From Actinosynnema pretiosum (GTDB taxonomy: Bacteria; Actinomycetota; Actinomycetes; Mycobacteriales; Pseudonocardiaceae): a stretch of 64,000 bases of DNA. The stretch spans positions 1 through 64,000 of the forward strand of contig NZ_JAMTCF010000002.1 in the NCBI RefSeq assembly GCF_024171695.1, given 5' to 3'. Both the position numbers and the translations under genes were made by a program. The notes below the pieces were generated by a model. That model searched no databases and was not told the origin of the DNA. It saw only the letters and a list, made by a program, of their open reading frames with translations. This document shows, piece after piece, positions 26,591 to 36,304 of the stretch. The first letter of the stretch is position 1. Each line of letters opens with the position of its first letter.

Positions 26591-26623
26591 GAAGGCCCCC
26601 GGTCGGTCCGACCGGGGGCCTTC
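26591..26623. terminator. Bidirectional terminator
   Basis: A perfect 15-bp inverted repeat (GAAGGCCCCCGGTCG / CGACCGGGGGCCTTC) with a 3-base centre lies between the convergent PDZ-Lon and PPA1309 genes. Confidence 0.9.
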
Positions 26624-26639
26624 GGGCGTCACGGGCAGG

Positions 26640-27182
26640 TCAGGGGCGCAGCGTCTCCAGCAGCGCGCTGGTCAGGTTCGGGGCCAGCTCGGGGTGCTCC
26701 ACGACCTCCTCGGGCACCTCGGTCGTCCCGCGCAGCCGCAGCACGCACGCCGCCGAGCCGTCCCGCAGCACCGCGGCGACCAGGCGGGCCTCCCGCCGGT
26801 CCGGGTGCGCGGCGGCGAACTGCTTCGCGGCCTCGTCGTCCAGCTGGCCGGAGGACAGCTCCTCCTCGGCGGCGGGCGGCAGCACCACGATCTCCTGGGC
26901 GATCGCGCACCCGGACACCACGTCCGGCCACTCGATCCCGGCCAGCGCCCGGTCGAGCTCCGAGTCGGGCAGCGAGTCCTGGGCGATCGGGGTCAGCGGC
27001 GAGGCCTCCGGGTCCAGCTGCCCGGCGAGCTCCGGCTGCTGCGCGAGCAGCGCGGCCGTACTGACCAGGGCGAACAGCTGCACCGGCTGGTTCCAGCCCC
27101 CGGTGGAGACGAACTCCTCCACCTCACGGGCTACTGCGGGCAGGACCACGGGCGGGGTTTCACTGGCAGGCACGCGGGCCAT
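26640..27182 (-). CDS. PPA1309 family protein
   Basis: A 180-residue acidic protein (ARVPASETPPVVLPAVAREVEEF start) with conserved WNQPVQLFALV, WPDVVSGCAIAQEIVVLPP and the C-terminal SALLETLRP. This is a conserved actinobacterial family of unknown function, usually adjacent and divergent to the UPF0182 gene as here. ATG start; the codons further upstream belong to the intergenic promoter region. Confidence 0.88.
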   Translation of the reverse strand: MARVPASETPPVVLPAVAREVEEFVSTGGWNQPVQLFALVSTAALLAQQPELAGQLDPEASPLTPIAQDSLPDSELDRALAGIEWPDVVSGCAIAQEIVVLPPAAEEELSSGQLDDEAAKQFAAAHPDRREARLVAAVLRDGSAACVLRLRGTTEVPEEVVEHPELAPNLTSALLETLRP

Positions 27183-27291
27183 GGTCGCATCCGCCCAATC
27201 GGTCGACCGAACGGGGAACCCCGCGCCACCTCCGTAGAGTTGGACAGAACGTACGCAACGCCACAACCCGCGATACCCAGGAGTGTGCCAC

Positions 27292-30200
27292 GTGGCCACA
27301 CGGCCCCCGGTCGGACTGCCCAGGCTGTCCCGTCGCAGCCGGATCCTCCTCATCATCGGCGCGGTGGTCCTGGTCGGTCTGATCACCGGCTCAAGGCTGC
27401 TGGGCACCTACGTCGAATGGCTCTGGTTCGGCGAAGTCGGCTTCCGCAACGTCTTCACGACCGTCCTGCTGACCCAGTTCGGCCTCTTCGCGGGCGTCGG
27501 GCTGCTGGTCGGCGGACTGCTCGCGGTCAGCCTGATCGTCGCCTACCGGACCCGCCCCGTCTTCGTCCCCGTCGCAGGCCCCGACGACCCCGTCGCCCGC
27601 TACCGGTCGGTGGTGTCCAGGCGGCTGCGCCTGTTCGCCATCGCCATCCCGGTCGTCGTCGGCGTGGTCGCGGGAACCTCGGCGCAGGCGTACTGGCAGG
27701 AGTTCCAGCTCTTCCTGAACGCCACGCCGTTCGGGTCCACCGACGCCGAGTTCGGCCTCGACATCGGCTTCTACGCCTTCAAGCTCCCCTTCTACACGTG
27801 GCTGCTGTCCTGGCTGTTCATCGCCACGGCGATCGCGTTCGCGGGCGCGGTGGTGGCGCACTACCTGTTCGGCGGCATCCGGCTCGCCGGTCGCGGCGGC
27901 CAGCTCTCCGCCGCGGCCAGGGTCCACCTCGCCGTCGTCGCGGGCGTCTTCGTGCTGCTGAAGGCGGTGGCGTACTTCCTCGACCGGTACCAGCTGCTGT
28001 TCTCGGACCGGAACGACAAGTTCGACGGCGCCACCTACACCGACCTCAACGCGGTGCTGCCCGCCAAGCTGATCCTGCTGTTCATCGCGGTCTTCTGCGC
28101 CGTGGCGTTCTTCGCGGGCGCGGTCATGCGCAACCTCCAGCTCCCGGCCATCGCGACCGTGCTGCTGGTGCTGTCCAGCGTCCTCGTCGGCGCGGCCTGG
28201 CCCGCCGTGCTGGAGCAGTTCTCGGTGCGCCCCAACGCCATCGAGAAGGAGGCCGAGTCGATCAGCCGCAACATCGCGGCCACCAAGGAGGCCTTCGGGC
28301 TCACCGACGACAAGGTCGAGACCAAGCCGTACGAGGGCAAGCAGAACGTCTCCCTGGAGGAGCTGAGGGCCGACCAGGCCACCCTCGGCAACATCCGCCT
28401 GCTGGACCCGGCGGTCATCTCCAAGACCTTCACCCAGTTCCAGCAGCTGCGACCGTTCTACGCGTTCCCGGAGAAGCTCGACGTCGACCGGTACAAGGTC
28501 GAGGACGAGATCCAGGACTACATCGTCGCGGTCCGCGAGCTGAACACCAGCGGCATCCCGCAGGGCCAGCGCGACTGGATCAACCAGCACCTCATCTACA
28601 CCCACGGCAACGGCATGGTCTTCGCCGAGGCCAGCGTGGTGAACTCGCCCGCCGACGAGAACGGCAACGGCGGCAACGGCGGCTACCCGGTGTTCGAGGT
28701 CGCCGAGGTCAACCAGCAGGGCGAGGTCACCCCCAGCAAGTTCGGGGTCGAGCAGCCGCGCACCTACTACGGCGAGCTGGGCACCAGCACCGACTACGCG
28801 ATCGTCGGCGGCCGGGGCGCGGGCGCGCCGAGCGAGTACGACACCGACGGCACCCAGTACAACTACACCGGCCAGGGCGGTGTGCGGATCGGCGGCATCT
28901 TCAACAAGCTGGCCTTCGCCGCCTACTACGGCGAGCGGAACATCCTGTTCAACTCGGCGGTCGGCGAGGACTCGCGGATCATCTTCAACCGGAACCCGCG
29001 CGACCGCGTCGAGGACGTGGCGCCGTGGCTGACCGTCGACAGCGACCCGTACCCCGCGGTCGTCGACGGCAAGATCACCTGGATCGTGGACGGGTACACC
29101 ACGCTCGACAACTACCCGTACGCGCGCAAGACCGCGCTGGGCGACGCCACCAACGACTCGCTGCCCGGCGTGGCGCAGCAGCCGAACCGCGAGATCAGCT
29201 ACATCCGCAACTCGGTCAAGGCCACCGTCGACGCCTACGACGGCACGGTGACCCTGTACGAGATGGACGAGAGCGACCCGGTCCTGAAGACCTGGATGGG
29301 CGTCTTCCCCGGCTCGGTCAAGGCCAAGAGCGAGATGTCCCAGTCGCTGCTGGAGCACCTGCGCTACCCCGAGGACCTGTTCAAGGTCCAGCGGGACACG
29401 CTGACCCGGTACCACGTGTCCGAGCCGCGCGACTTCTACTCGGGCGTCTCGTTCTGGGGCGTGCCGTCCGACCCGACGGTCGACAACGCCATCACGGTCG
29501 ACCAGCAGCAGAGCAGCAACCAGCAGGCGCGCGACCAGCAGCCGCCGTTCTACGTGGTGGCGGGTGATCCCACCGGCGACCCGAACAAGGTGAGCTTCCA
29601 GCTGACCAGCTCGCTGGTGCGGCAGAACCGCGAGTTCATGGCCTCGTACGTGACGGTCCGGTCCGACCCGGACAACTACGGGAAGATGAGCGTGCTGACG
29701 CTCAACAACGAGGCGAAGGGCCCGCAGCAGATCCAGACCCAGTTCCTCACCTCGGCCACGGTCAGCTCCGAGCTGAACCTGCTGACCCAGCAGAAGACGA
29801 AGGTGGTCTACGGCAACCTGCTGACCCTGCCGGTCGGCGGCGGCCTGCTGTACGTGGAGCCGGTCTACATCGAGCGGGCCAGCCAGAACACCCAGTACCC
29901 GCAGCTGTCCAAGGTGCTGGTGAGCTTCGGCGACAAGGTGGGCTACGCGTCCACCCTCAAGGAGGCGCTGGAGCAGGTGCTGTCCGGCGCGTCCCAGCAG
30001 GTCCCCGACCTGCCCGGCACGAACAACGGCCAGTCGCCGTCGACCTCGAACCCGCCGTCGACGCCGAACGCCGACGGCGGCAACCAGACGTACACGCCGG
30101 AGATGCAGCAGGCGGCCAGGGACATCCGCAGCGCCCTCGACCAGCTCAAGTCGGCCCAGGCGAGCGGTGACTTCGCCGCGCAGGGCAACGCGCTCAAGGC

Positions 30201-30297
30201 GCTGGACGAGGCGAGCCGGAAGTTCGACGAGGCGAGCAAGGCGGCCCCGTCCACCCCGTCGTCCTCGGTGACCTCGTCGCCGACGCCGACGAACTGA
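27292..30297 (+). CDS. UPF0182 family large membrane protein
   Basis: A 1,001-residue protein of the COG1615/UPF0182 family (M. tuberculosis Rv3193c). Seven hydrophobic segments fill the first 310 residues (for example ILLIIGAVVLVGLITGS). A very large extracytoplasmic domain follows, with WINQHLIYTHGNGM and NYTGQGGVRIGGIFNKLAFA. It ends in a Ser/Thr/Pro/Ala-rich tail. The GTG at 27292 has AGGAG 8 bases upstream and is preferred to a GTG three codons before. Function unknown. Confidence 0.93.
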   Translation: MATRPPVGLPRLSRRSRILLIIGAVVLVGLITGSRLLGTYVEWLWFGEVGFRNVFTTVLLTQFGLFAGVGLLVGGLLAVSLIVAYRTRPVFVPVAGPDDPVARYRSVVSRRLRLFAIAIPVVVGVVAGTSAQAYWQEFQLFLNATPFGSTDAEFGLDIGFYAFKLPFYTWLLSWLFIATAIAFAGAVVAHYLFGGIRLAGRGGQLSAAARVHLAVVAGVFVLLKAVAYFLDRYQLLFSDRNDKFDGATYTDLNAVLPAKLILLFIAVFCAVAFFAGAVMRNLQLPAIATVLLVLSSVLVGAAWPAVLEQFSVRPNAIEKEAESISRNIAATKEAFGLTDDKVETKPYEGKQNVSLEELRADQATLGNIRLLDPAVISKTFTQFQQLRPFYAFPEKLDVDRYKVEDEIQDYIVAVRELNTSGIPQGQRDWINQHLIYTHGNGMVFAEASVVNSPADENGNGGNGGYPVFEVAEVNQQGEVTPSKFGVEQPRTYYGELGTSTDYAIVGGRGAGAPSEYDTDGTQYNYTGQGGVRIGGIFNKLAFAAYYGERNILFNSAVGEDSRIIFNRNPRDRVEDVAPWLTVDSDPYPAVVDGKITWIVDGYTTLDNYPYARKTALGDATNDSLPGVAQQPNREISYIRNSVKATVDAYDGTVTLYEMDESDPVLKTWMGVFPGSVKAKSEMSQSLLEHLRYPEDLFKVQRDTLTRYHVSEPRDFYSGVSFWGVPSDPTVDNAITVDQQQSSNQQARDQQPPFYVVAGDPTGDPNKVSFQLTSSLVRQNREFMASYVTVRSDPDNYGKMSVLTLNNEAKGPQQIQTQFLTSATVSSELNLLTQQKTKVVYGNLLTLPVGGGLLYVEPVYIERASQNTQYPQLSKVLVSFGDKVGYASTLKEALEQVLSGASQQVPDLPGTNNGQSPSTSNPPSTPNADGGNQTYTPEMQQAARDIRSALDQLKSAQASGDFAAQGNALKALDEASRKFDEASKAAPSTPSSSVTSSPTPTN

Positions 30298-30338
30298 TCC
30301 GGTCGGACCGCGCCTGAAAAGGCGCTGACCAGCGAAAT

Positions 30339-30368
30339 CGGGTGTCCCCGCCACGGCGGGGGCACCCG
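30339..30368 (+). terminator. Probable terminator after UPF0182 gene
   Basis: An interrupted inverted repeat (CGGGTG-TCCCCGCC / GGCGGGG-GCACCCG) lies 41 bases after the stop and directly before the first tRNA promoter. Confidence 0.6.
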
Positions 30369-30370
30369 AT

Positions 30371-30400
30371 TTGCATTTCCCGTCCGCTTCCGCGTAGAGT
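30371..30400 (+). promoter_or_regulatory. Promoter of first initiator tRNA gene
   Basis: TTGCAT (-35) and TAGAGT (-10) are separated by 18 bases. The -10 ends 12 bases before the tRNA. Confidence 0.65.
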
Positions 30401-30412
30401 TCACCTTACCGA

Positions 30413-30486
30413 CGCGGGGTGGAGCAGCTCGGTAGCTCGCTGGGCTCATAACCCAGAGGTCGCAGGTTCAAATCCTGTCCCCGCTA
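30413..30486 (+). tRNA. tRNA-fMet (CAT), copy 1
   Basis: A 74-nt cloverleaf with anticodon CAT. Initiator features are an unpaired 1-72 position (C1 and T72) and three consecutive G:C pairs closing the anticodon stem (CTGGG/CCCAG). CCA is not encoded (ACA follows). Flanked by its own promoter and terminator. Confidence 0.97.
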
Positions 30487-30495
30487 CAAAGAGGA

Positions 30496-30536
30496 AAAAC
30501 CTCTCACCGGATCTCCGGTGGGAGGTTTTTTCGTTT
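30496..30536 (+). terminator. Terminator after first tRNA-fMet
   Basis: A 15-bp stem (AAAACCTCTCACCGG / CCGGTGGGAGGTTTT, with one G-T pair) with an ATCT loop, followed by more T. Confidence 0.9.
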
Positions 30537-30683
30537 TCCGGTCGGGCGTCACGCGAAAATCCCATTGCTGTGGTTCGCGTCACAAAGATCCCCGGCAGGG
30601 TGCTGGAGCCCCGAATTTCCGCTCCGTGAAACAGGGGGTGAACAGGGGTTTTCCCGATTTCCCCCGGCGGGTGGCGAGGCGAT

Positions 30684-30712
30684 TTGGCTTCTTCCCCGCT
30701 CCTGTGTAAAGT
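30684..30712 (+). promoter_or_regulatory. Promoter of second initiator tRNA gene
   Basis: TTGGCT (-35) and TAAAGT (-10) with a 17-base spacer; the -10 ends 17 bases before the second tRNA. Confidence 0.6.
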
Positions 30713-30729
30713 AGCTATCACAACAGCAG

Positions 30730-30803
30730 CGCGGGGTGGAGCAGCTCGGTAGCTCGCTGGGCTCATAACCCAGAGGTCGCAGGTTCAAATCCTGTCCCCG
30801 CTA
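30730..30803 (+). tRNA. tRNA-fMet (CAT), copy 2
   Basis: Identical over all 74 nucleotides to copy 1, including the C1/T72 mismatch, but with unrelated flanks, promoter and terminator. The identity therefore looks like gene conversion or a duplication limited to the RNA. Confidence 0.97.
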
Positions 30804-30810
30804 CTGAATG

Positions 30811-30850
30811 AAGAAGACCCGGTGCGCCTCGGCGCACCGGGTCTTCTTGT
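30811..30850 (+). terminator. Terminator after second tRNA-fMet
   Basis: An 18-base inverted repeat with arms AAGAAGACCCGGTGCGCC / GGCGCACCGGGTCTTCTT, followed by GTCGTT. It also faces the convergent small gene on the minus strand. Confidence 0.9.
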
Positions 30851-30872
30851 CGTTCCCGCGCTCCCTCGGGGC

Positions 30873-31073
30873 TCAGGACATGTTCTCCGCCCAGTACTGG
30901 GCGCAGGTCAGGGAGCAGACCCGGCCCTCGCCGCTGACGGTGCGGTGCCTGCGGATCTGCTTCCCGCACACCATGCACTCGTCCTTGGCCCCCTGATCGG
31001 GTCCGGTGCCGCTGGCCCACGCACGGGCATTGCGGACGACCTTGGTGCTCGTTCCAGCCCACTTGAAGCCCAC
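30873..31073 (-). CDS. Small cysteine-motif protein of unknown function
   Basis: A 66-residue basic protein (VGFKWAGTSTKVVRNA start) with CMVCGK and CSLTCAQYWAE near the C-terminus, enough to bind one zinc. The GTG has AGGAGG 9 bases upstream, which fixes the start; the longer frame lacks a ribosome site. I recognise the layout as a common actinobacterial hypothetical, not a named family. Confidence 0.75.
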   Translation of the reverse strand: MGFKWAGTSTKVVRNARAWASGTGPDQGAKDECMVCGKQIRRHRTVSGEGRVCSLTCAQYWAENMS

Positions 31074-31519
31074 AGCTGTCAACCTCCTCGTGCCGAACGG
31101 CCTCCGCCCGACCACGGGCGCACCTGCGGTAATGGTCCCACCGGAGGCCGGGTCCGCCAGTGTGCGGAGCGGGGATCACCGGGTTGTGCTAACGGCGGTC
31201 GGGCGACCCCGGTCGCACCGATGCAGCCGGTGAGTGGGCCGGGTCGGGACACTGCCGTTCGGGTGATCACCGGGGCCGGTCGCGAACGATCTTGAGTATT
31301 CCTCGTGATGGTGATTGCGTTGCGCCCCAAAGGTTTCCACTCCACCTGGGAAATCTCGATCAAGCGGCCGAAAGGGTGGACCGCTCCCGGTCGATGGTCA
31401 CTCTGCGGAGCTTCCCCTTGCTCCGCATGGACCAACGCCGCTAGCCCGTGATCAGCCACAGTGGACAGAACGGCTGACCATTGTGGACACCTGCCCGTGG
31501 TCGTGGCACGGTTGACGTT
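31074..31519. other. Gene-free gap upstream of PadR gene
   Basis: I find no gene. Near the right end TGGACA occurs twice 23 bases apart (within CAGTGGACAG near 31459 and TTGTGGACAC near 31481), just upstream of the PadR start. The pair could form part of the regulator's own operator, but no true palindrome is seen. Confidence 0.45.
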
Positions 31520-32020
31520 GTGTCGGACCTCAACGCGACGGCAGCGGCCCTCCTCGGTCTGCTGCACGACGGACCCAAGACCGGCGGCCAGCTCGTTGCG
31601 GAAGCGGGAGAGCGCTTCGGCGCGTTCTTCAGCGTCACCCGCAGCCAGGTGTACCGCGAGCTCCCCGCGCTGGCGGAGGCGGGCCTGCTGCGCCTCGGCA
31701 AGCAGGGCCCCCGCTCCAGCCAGCAGTACGTGCTCACCGCGGCGGGCAAGAAGGCCTTCAAGAACTGGCTGCTCACCGAACCCGGCCCCGACCACCTGCG
31801 CAGCCCCCTGATCCTGCGCATGGTGCACGCGGGGTCGCTGACGCCCAAGCAGCGCCAGGGCCTCGTGGACACCGCCCGCGCGACCTACGGCGCCGACCAG
31901 GAGGCCGCCAGGACCGCCGTGAAGACCGCGGAGGACGCCTACTCCAAGGCCGTCGCCGAGTTCGCGCTCGCGCACGCCAAGGCCGTCCTCAAGCTCCTCG
32001 ACGCCATTCCCACCGGATGA
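31520..32020 (+). CDS. PadR family transcriptional regulator
   Basis: A 166-residue PadR protein. The winged helix has ALLGLLHDGPKTGGQLVAEAGERFG then VTRSQVYRELPALAEAGLL (about 10-60) and the wing RSSQQYVLTAAGKKAF. The C-terminal helical (Vir) dimerisation domain fills 90-160. GTG start; the preceding frame has no homology. The target is unknown and no exporter lies next to it, so autoregulation is the only inference. Confidence 0.92.
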   Translation: MSDLNATAAALLGLLHDGPKTGGQLVAEAGERFGAFFSVTRSQVYRELPALAEAGLLRLGKQGPRSSQQYVLTAAGKKAFKNWLLTEPGPDHLRSPLILRMVHAGSLTPKQRQGLVDTARATYGADQEAARTAVKTAEDAYSKAVAEFALAHAKAVLKLLDAIPTG

Positions 32021-32091
32021 GGCCGTCTCCACCGGCCCCGCGCGCGCAATCCGGTCGCGCTGCGCGACCGGTGCCGGCGTAACCTTCTGCC

Positions 32092-33195
32092 GTGAACTTG
32101 GACGTCGAGGCAGACATCAAGGACCTCTCCGCCACGCTCGCCAGCATCGAGGCGGTGATGGACCTCGACGCTCTGCGGGCCCAGGTCGCGGAGCTGGAGG
32201 AGCAGGCGGCCCGACCCGACCTGTGGGACGACCAGGAGAAGGCGCAGCGCGTCACCAGCCAGCTGTCCCACAAGCAGGGCGAGCTGCGCCGGGTGACCGC
32301 GCTGCGCAACCGGCTGGACGACCTCGGCGTGCTCTACGAGCTGGCCGAGGACGAGGGCGACGAGGGCAGCGCCGCCGAGGCGGACGCCGAGCGGGCCAAG
32401 CTCCGCGAGGAGATCTCCTCGCTGGAGGTCCGGACCCTGCTCTCCGGCGAGTACGACGCCCGTGACGCGCTGGTCACGGTGCGCGCCGAGGCCGGTGGCG
32501 TGGACGCGGCGGACTTCGCCGAGATGCTGCTGCGCATGTACTCGCGCTGGGCCGAGCGGCACAACTACTCCGTCGACGTCTTCGACACCTCGTACGCCGA
32601 GGAGGCGGGCATCAAGTCCGCCACCTTCCGCGTCACCGCGCCCTACGCCTACGGCACCCTCAGCGTCGAGCAGGGCACGCACCGGCTGGTGCGCATCTCG
32701 CCGTTCGACAACCAGGGCCGCCGCCAGACCTCGTTCGCGGGCGTCGAGGTCGTGCCGGTGGTCGAGCAGACCGACCACGTCGACATCGACGAGAAGGACC
32801 TGCGCGTCGACGTCTACCGCTCCTCCGGCCCCGGCGGCCAGGGCGTCAACACCACCGACTCGGCCGTGCGCCTGACGCACATCCCGACCGGGATCGTGGT
32901 GTCCTGCCAGAACGAGCGCTCGCAGCTGCAGAACAAGGCGACCGCGATGGCCGTCCTGCAGGCGAAGCTGCTGGAGCGGCAGCGCCAGGAGGAGCAGGCC
33001 AAGATGGACGCCCTCAAGGACAGCGGTTCCAGCTGGGGCAACCAGATGCGCTCCTACGTGCTGCACCCGTACCAGATGGTCAAGGACCTGCGCACCGAGC
33101 ACGAGGTCGGCAACCCGTCCGCCGTGCTCGACGGCGAGATCGACGACTTCCTGGAGGCGGGCATCCGCTGGCGCAAGCAGCGGCAGAGCGCCTGA
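32092..33195 (+). CDS. prfB: Peptide chain release factor 2
   Basis: A 367-residue RF2 recognising UGA/UAA stop codons. The peptidyl-hydrolysis motif GGQ is at 248-250 ([11 protein letters not shown]), and the stop-codon tripeptide SPF at 203-205 (RISPFDNQG) identifies RF2 rather than RF1 (PxT). The reading frame is continuous from a GTG, with no in-frame UGA or programmed frameshift site near codon 25, as is usual in actinobacteria. A terminator follows. The order prfB - ftsE - ftsX - smpB matches M. tuberculosis. Confidence 0.98.
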   Translation: MNLDVEADIKDLSATLASIEAVMDLDALRAQVAELEEQAARPDLWDDQEKAQRVTSQLSHKQGELRRVTALRNRLDDLGVLYELAEDEGDEGSAAEADAERAKLREEISSLEVRTLLSGEYDARDALVTVRAEAGGVDAADFAEMLLRMYSRWAERHNYSVDVFDTSYAEEAGIKSATFRVTAPYAYGTLSVEQGTHRLVRISPFDNQGRRQTSFAGVEVVPVVEQTDHVDIDEKDLRVDVYRSSGPGGQGVNTTDSAVRLTHIPTGIVVSCQNERSQLQNKATAMAVLQAKLLERQRQEEQAKMDALKDSGSSWGNQMRSYVLHPYQMVKDLRTEHEVGNPSAVLDGEIDDFLEAGIRWRKQRQSA

Positions 33196-33210
33196 TCGCA
33201 GCGACCCCGC

Positions 33211-33243
33211 GACGGCGGGCGGGCCCCGCGCCCGCCCGCCGTC
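33211..33243 (+). terminator. Terminator after prfB
   Basis: A perfect 14-bp stem (GACGGCGGGCGGGC / GCCCGCCCGCCGTC) with the loop CCCGC, 15 bases after the prfB stop. Confidence 0.88.
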
Positions 33244-33418
33244 GTCGTGTCCGGGGCCACGTCCGCCGCCACGGCCACCGCCACGTCCGGGTCATGATCG
33301 GGTAACGGCGCCGGTCGCGATCACCCAGCGTGCCACCGCTGATCACCGGCGGGATCACCCTCCGTACAGGGGTGGGCCGATACGTGACCGTTACCTGTGC
33401 CGCTTGTAGACTCCCCCC

Positions 33419-34108
<690 letters not shown>

Positions 34109-34146
34109 CCTCCACCCAACCCCGACCCTGAGGAACGTTCCCCCCG

Positions 34147-35049
34147 ATGCGTACCAGCTTCGTGTTCAGCGAGGTCGTCACCGGCCTGCGCCGGAACGTC
34201 ACGATGACGATCGCGATGATCCTCACGACCGCGATCTCCCTGTTCCTGCTCGGTATGGGTCTGCTCGTCGTCCGGATGGTCGACAAGATGCAGGCGAACT
34301 ACCAGGGCAAGCTGGAAGTCGCGGTCATGATGACCAACGACGTCAGCGCCAACGACAAGGACTGCACGCAGGACCCGTGCTCCGGACTCCGCAGCAAGCT
34401 GGAGAGCACCTCCGGGGTCGAGTCCGTGGTGTACGAGAACCGCGAGCAGGGCTACGAGCGGTTCAAGACGATCTTCGAGGCGCAGCCCGAGCTGGTGAAG
34501 CTCGCCCGCCCCGAGGCCATCCCCGCGACCTTCCGCGTCAAGCTGGAGGACCCCGACCGCGCCGACGTGATCGTCAAGGCGTTCACCGGCGAGGCGGGCG
34601 TCAAGTCGGTCAGCGACCAGGGCGAGTTCCTGTCCCGGCTGTTCGACGTCCTCAACGGCGTGCGCGACGGCGCCCTCGGACTCGCCGCGCTCCAGGCGTT
34701 CGCCGCCCTGCTGCTGATCTCCAACACCATCCAGGTGTCGGCGTTCACCCGCCGGACGGAGGTGGGGATCATGCGGTTGGTGGGCGCGACGCGCTGGTAC
34801 ACGCAGTTGCCGTTCCTCATCGAGGCCGTGGTCGCGGGCATCATCGGCGCCGTGCTCGGCGTCGCCTGCCTGATGCTCTTCAAGGTCACCGCGCTCGACT
34901 CGGTGCTCGGCGACCTGTTCACCTCCGGCATCCTGCCGCAGCTCGGGATGCTGGACATCATGGTCATCTCGCCGGTCCTGCTCGGCGTGTCCGTGCTGAT
35001 CTCGGCGCTCACCGGCTACGTCACCCTCCGGTTGTACGTGCGCCTATAA
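34147..35049 (+). CDS. ftsX: Cell division protein FtsX
   Basis: A 300-residue membrane protein with four helices (about 25-45, 173-195, 226-248 and 270-290). A large extracytoplasmic loop between helices 1 and 2 contains a cysteine pair (DCTQDPC) typical of actinobacterial FtsX. The RTEVGIMRLVGATRWY segment is the conserved coupling region that contacts FtsE. ATG start with GAGGAACG upstream. Downstream smpB begins 30 bases on. Confidence 0.97.
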   Translation: MRTSFVFSEVVTGLRRNVTMTIAMILTTAISLFLLGMGLLVVRMVDKMQANYQGKLEVAVMMTNDVSANDKDCTQDPCSGLRSKLESTSGVESVVYENREQGYERFKTIFEAQPELVKLARPEAIPATFRVKLEDPDRADVIVKAFTGEAGVKSVSDQGEFLSRLFDVLNGVRDGALGLAALQAFAALLLISNTIQVSAFTRRTEVGIMRLVGATRWYTQLPFLIEAVVAGIIGAVLGVACLMLFKVTALDSVLGDLFTSGILPQLGMLDIMVISPVLLGVSVLISALTGYVTLRLYVRL

Positions 35050-35079
35050 CCGCTGGCCCGCTCGCGTAAGGTCTTCAGC

Positions 35080-35565
35080 ATGGTCAAGGAACGCGGTCAG
35101 AAGGTGATCGCGTCGAACCGCAAGGCTCGGCACGACTACACCATCCTCGACACCTACGAAGCCGGCGTCGTGCTCGTCGGCACGGAGGTCAAGAGCCTGC
35201 GCATGGGCAGGGCGTCGCTGGTCGACGCCTTCGGGCAGGTCGACGACGGCGAGGTCTGGCTGCACGCGCTGCACATCCCCGAGTACGTGGCGGGGACGTG
35301 GACCAACCACGAGGTGCGGCGCAAGCGCAAGCTGCTGCTGCACCGCCAGGAGATCGAGAAGCTCATCGGCAAGACGAAGGAGAGCGGCCTGTCGCTCATC
35401 CCGCTGTCGATGTACTTCAAGGACGGCTACGTCAAGGTCGAGCTGGCGCTGGCGAAGGGCAAGAAGTCCTACGACAAGCGCCAGGACCTGGCCAAGCGCG
35501 ACGCGCAGCGGGAGATCGCCAAGGCCCACGGCCGGGCGCTCAAGGGCAAGGGCGGCCGGTACTAG
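35080..35565 (+). CDS. smpB: SsrA-binding protein SmpB
   Basis: A 161-residue oligonucleotide-binding-fold protein with [34 protein letters not shown], and a C-terminal [19 protein letters not shown] tail that enters the decoding centre. It loads tmRNA onto stalled ribosomes. Its partner RNA, ssrA, lies 2.2 kb downstream at 37733. It ends the ftsE-ftsX-smpB unit before a bidirectional terminator. Confidence 0.98.
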   Translation: MVKERGQKVIASNRKARHDYTILDTYEAGVVLVGTEVKSLRMGRASLVDAFGQVDDGEVWLHALHIPEYVAGTWTNHEVRRKRKLLLHRQEIEKLIGKTKESGLSLIPLSMYFKDGYVKVELALAKGKKSYDKRQDLAKRDAQREIAKAHGRALKGKGGRY

Positions 35566-35593
35566 GCCCCGACCTCTTCCGCGCAGGCACGCC

Positions 35594-35630
35594 GAAGCGC
35601 CCCCGGACTCCTCCGGGGGCGCTTCTCGTC
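35594..35630. terminator. Bidirectional terminator
   Basis: A perfect 14-bp stem (GAAGCGCCCCCGGA / TCCGGGGGCGCTTC) with a CTCC loop, followed by TCGTCTT, between convergent smpB and the response-regulator gene. Confidence 0.9.
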
Positions 35631-35659
35631 TTCTCGGGCCCGTTCTCAGGCCCGGCGTC

Positions 35660-36304
35660 TCAGGCCCGGCCGAGGTAGGTGAGCACGGCCCGCACCCGCC
35701 GGTGTTCGGCGGTGCTCGGCTCCAGGCCCAGCTTGCTGAAGATGTTGCCGACGTGCTTCTCCACCGCGCCGTCCGACACGGTCATCTCCGCCGCGATCGC
35801 GGTGTTCGACAGGCCCTGCGCCATCAGGCCCAGCACCTCCCGCTCCCTCGGCGTGAGCGAGTCCAGCGGGTCGCGCTTGCTGCGCACCATCAGCTGGGTG
35901 ATCACCTCGTGGTCGATGCTCGTGCCGCCCTCCGCGACCCGGCGCACCGACGCGACGAACTCCGCCACGTCCGCCACCCGCTCCTTGAGCAGGTAGCCGA
36001 CCCCGCTCGCGCCGCCGACCAGCAGGTCGACCGCGTAGCGCTCCTCCACGTACTGCGACAGCACCAGCACCGGCAGTCCGGGGACCAGCCTGCGGGCCTC
36101 GATCGCCGCGCGCAGGCCCTCGTCGGTGAACGTCGGCGGCATCCGCACGTCCACCAGCGCCAGGTCCGGCCGGTGCTCGCGCACGGCGTCCAGCAGCGCC
36201 GCCCCGTCCTCGACGGCCGCGACGACCTCGATCCCCTCGTCCTCCAGCAGCCGCTGCACCCCCGTCCTGAGCAGCACCGAATCCTCGGCGATCACCACGC
36301 GCAC
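35660..36304 (-). CDS. NarL/LuxR-type response regulator
   Basis: A 214-residue response regulator. The receiver domain has the acidic pocket VIAEDS, phosphoacceptor Asp52 in LALVDVRMPP and Lys in YLLKERV. The C-terminal LuxR helix-turn-helix reads LTPREREVLGLMAQGLSNTAIAAEM. The GTG start lies inside the end of the kinase gene, a 13-base overlap, so the two are translated together. It is the partner of the upstream histidine kinase; the regulon is unknown. Confidence 0.95.
   Translation of the reverse strand: MRVVIAEDSVLLRTGVQRLLEDEGIEVVAAVEDGAALLDAVREHRPDLALVDVRMPPTFTDEGLRAAIEARRLVPGLPVLVLSQYVEERYAVDLLVGGASGVGYLLKERVADVAEFVASVRRVAEGGTSIDHEVITQLMVRSKRDPLDSLTPREREVLGLMAQGLSNTAIAAEMTVSDGAVEKHVGNIFSKLGLEPSTAEHRRVRAVLTYLGRA

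Noticed and set aside
24177-29567. A 1,796-codon plus-strand frame running across DUF2342, PDZ-Lon, PPA1309 and UPF0182
   Set aside because: It spans four well-supported genes on both strands and is compositionally a shadow; stop codons are simply rare at this GC content.
30446-31179. Small minus-strand frames ending in AGTGFEPATSGL over the tRNA-fMet genes, and similar frames over tRNA-Ala and tmRNA
   Set aside because: These are well-known false proteins produced by reading the complement of tRNA T-arm and acceptor sequences.
32092-32200. Programmed +1 frameshift in prfB
   Set aside because: The frame is open from the GTG with no in-frame TGA and no CTTTGA slippery site, so translation is direct.
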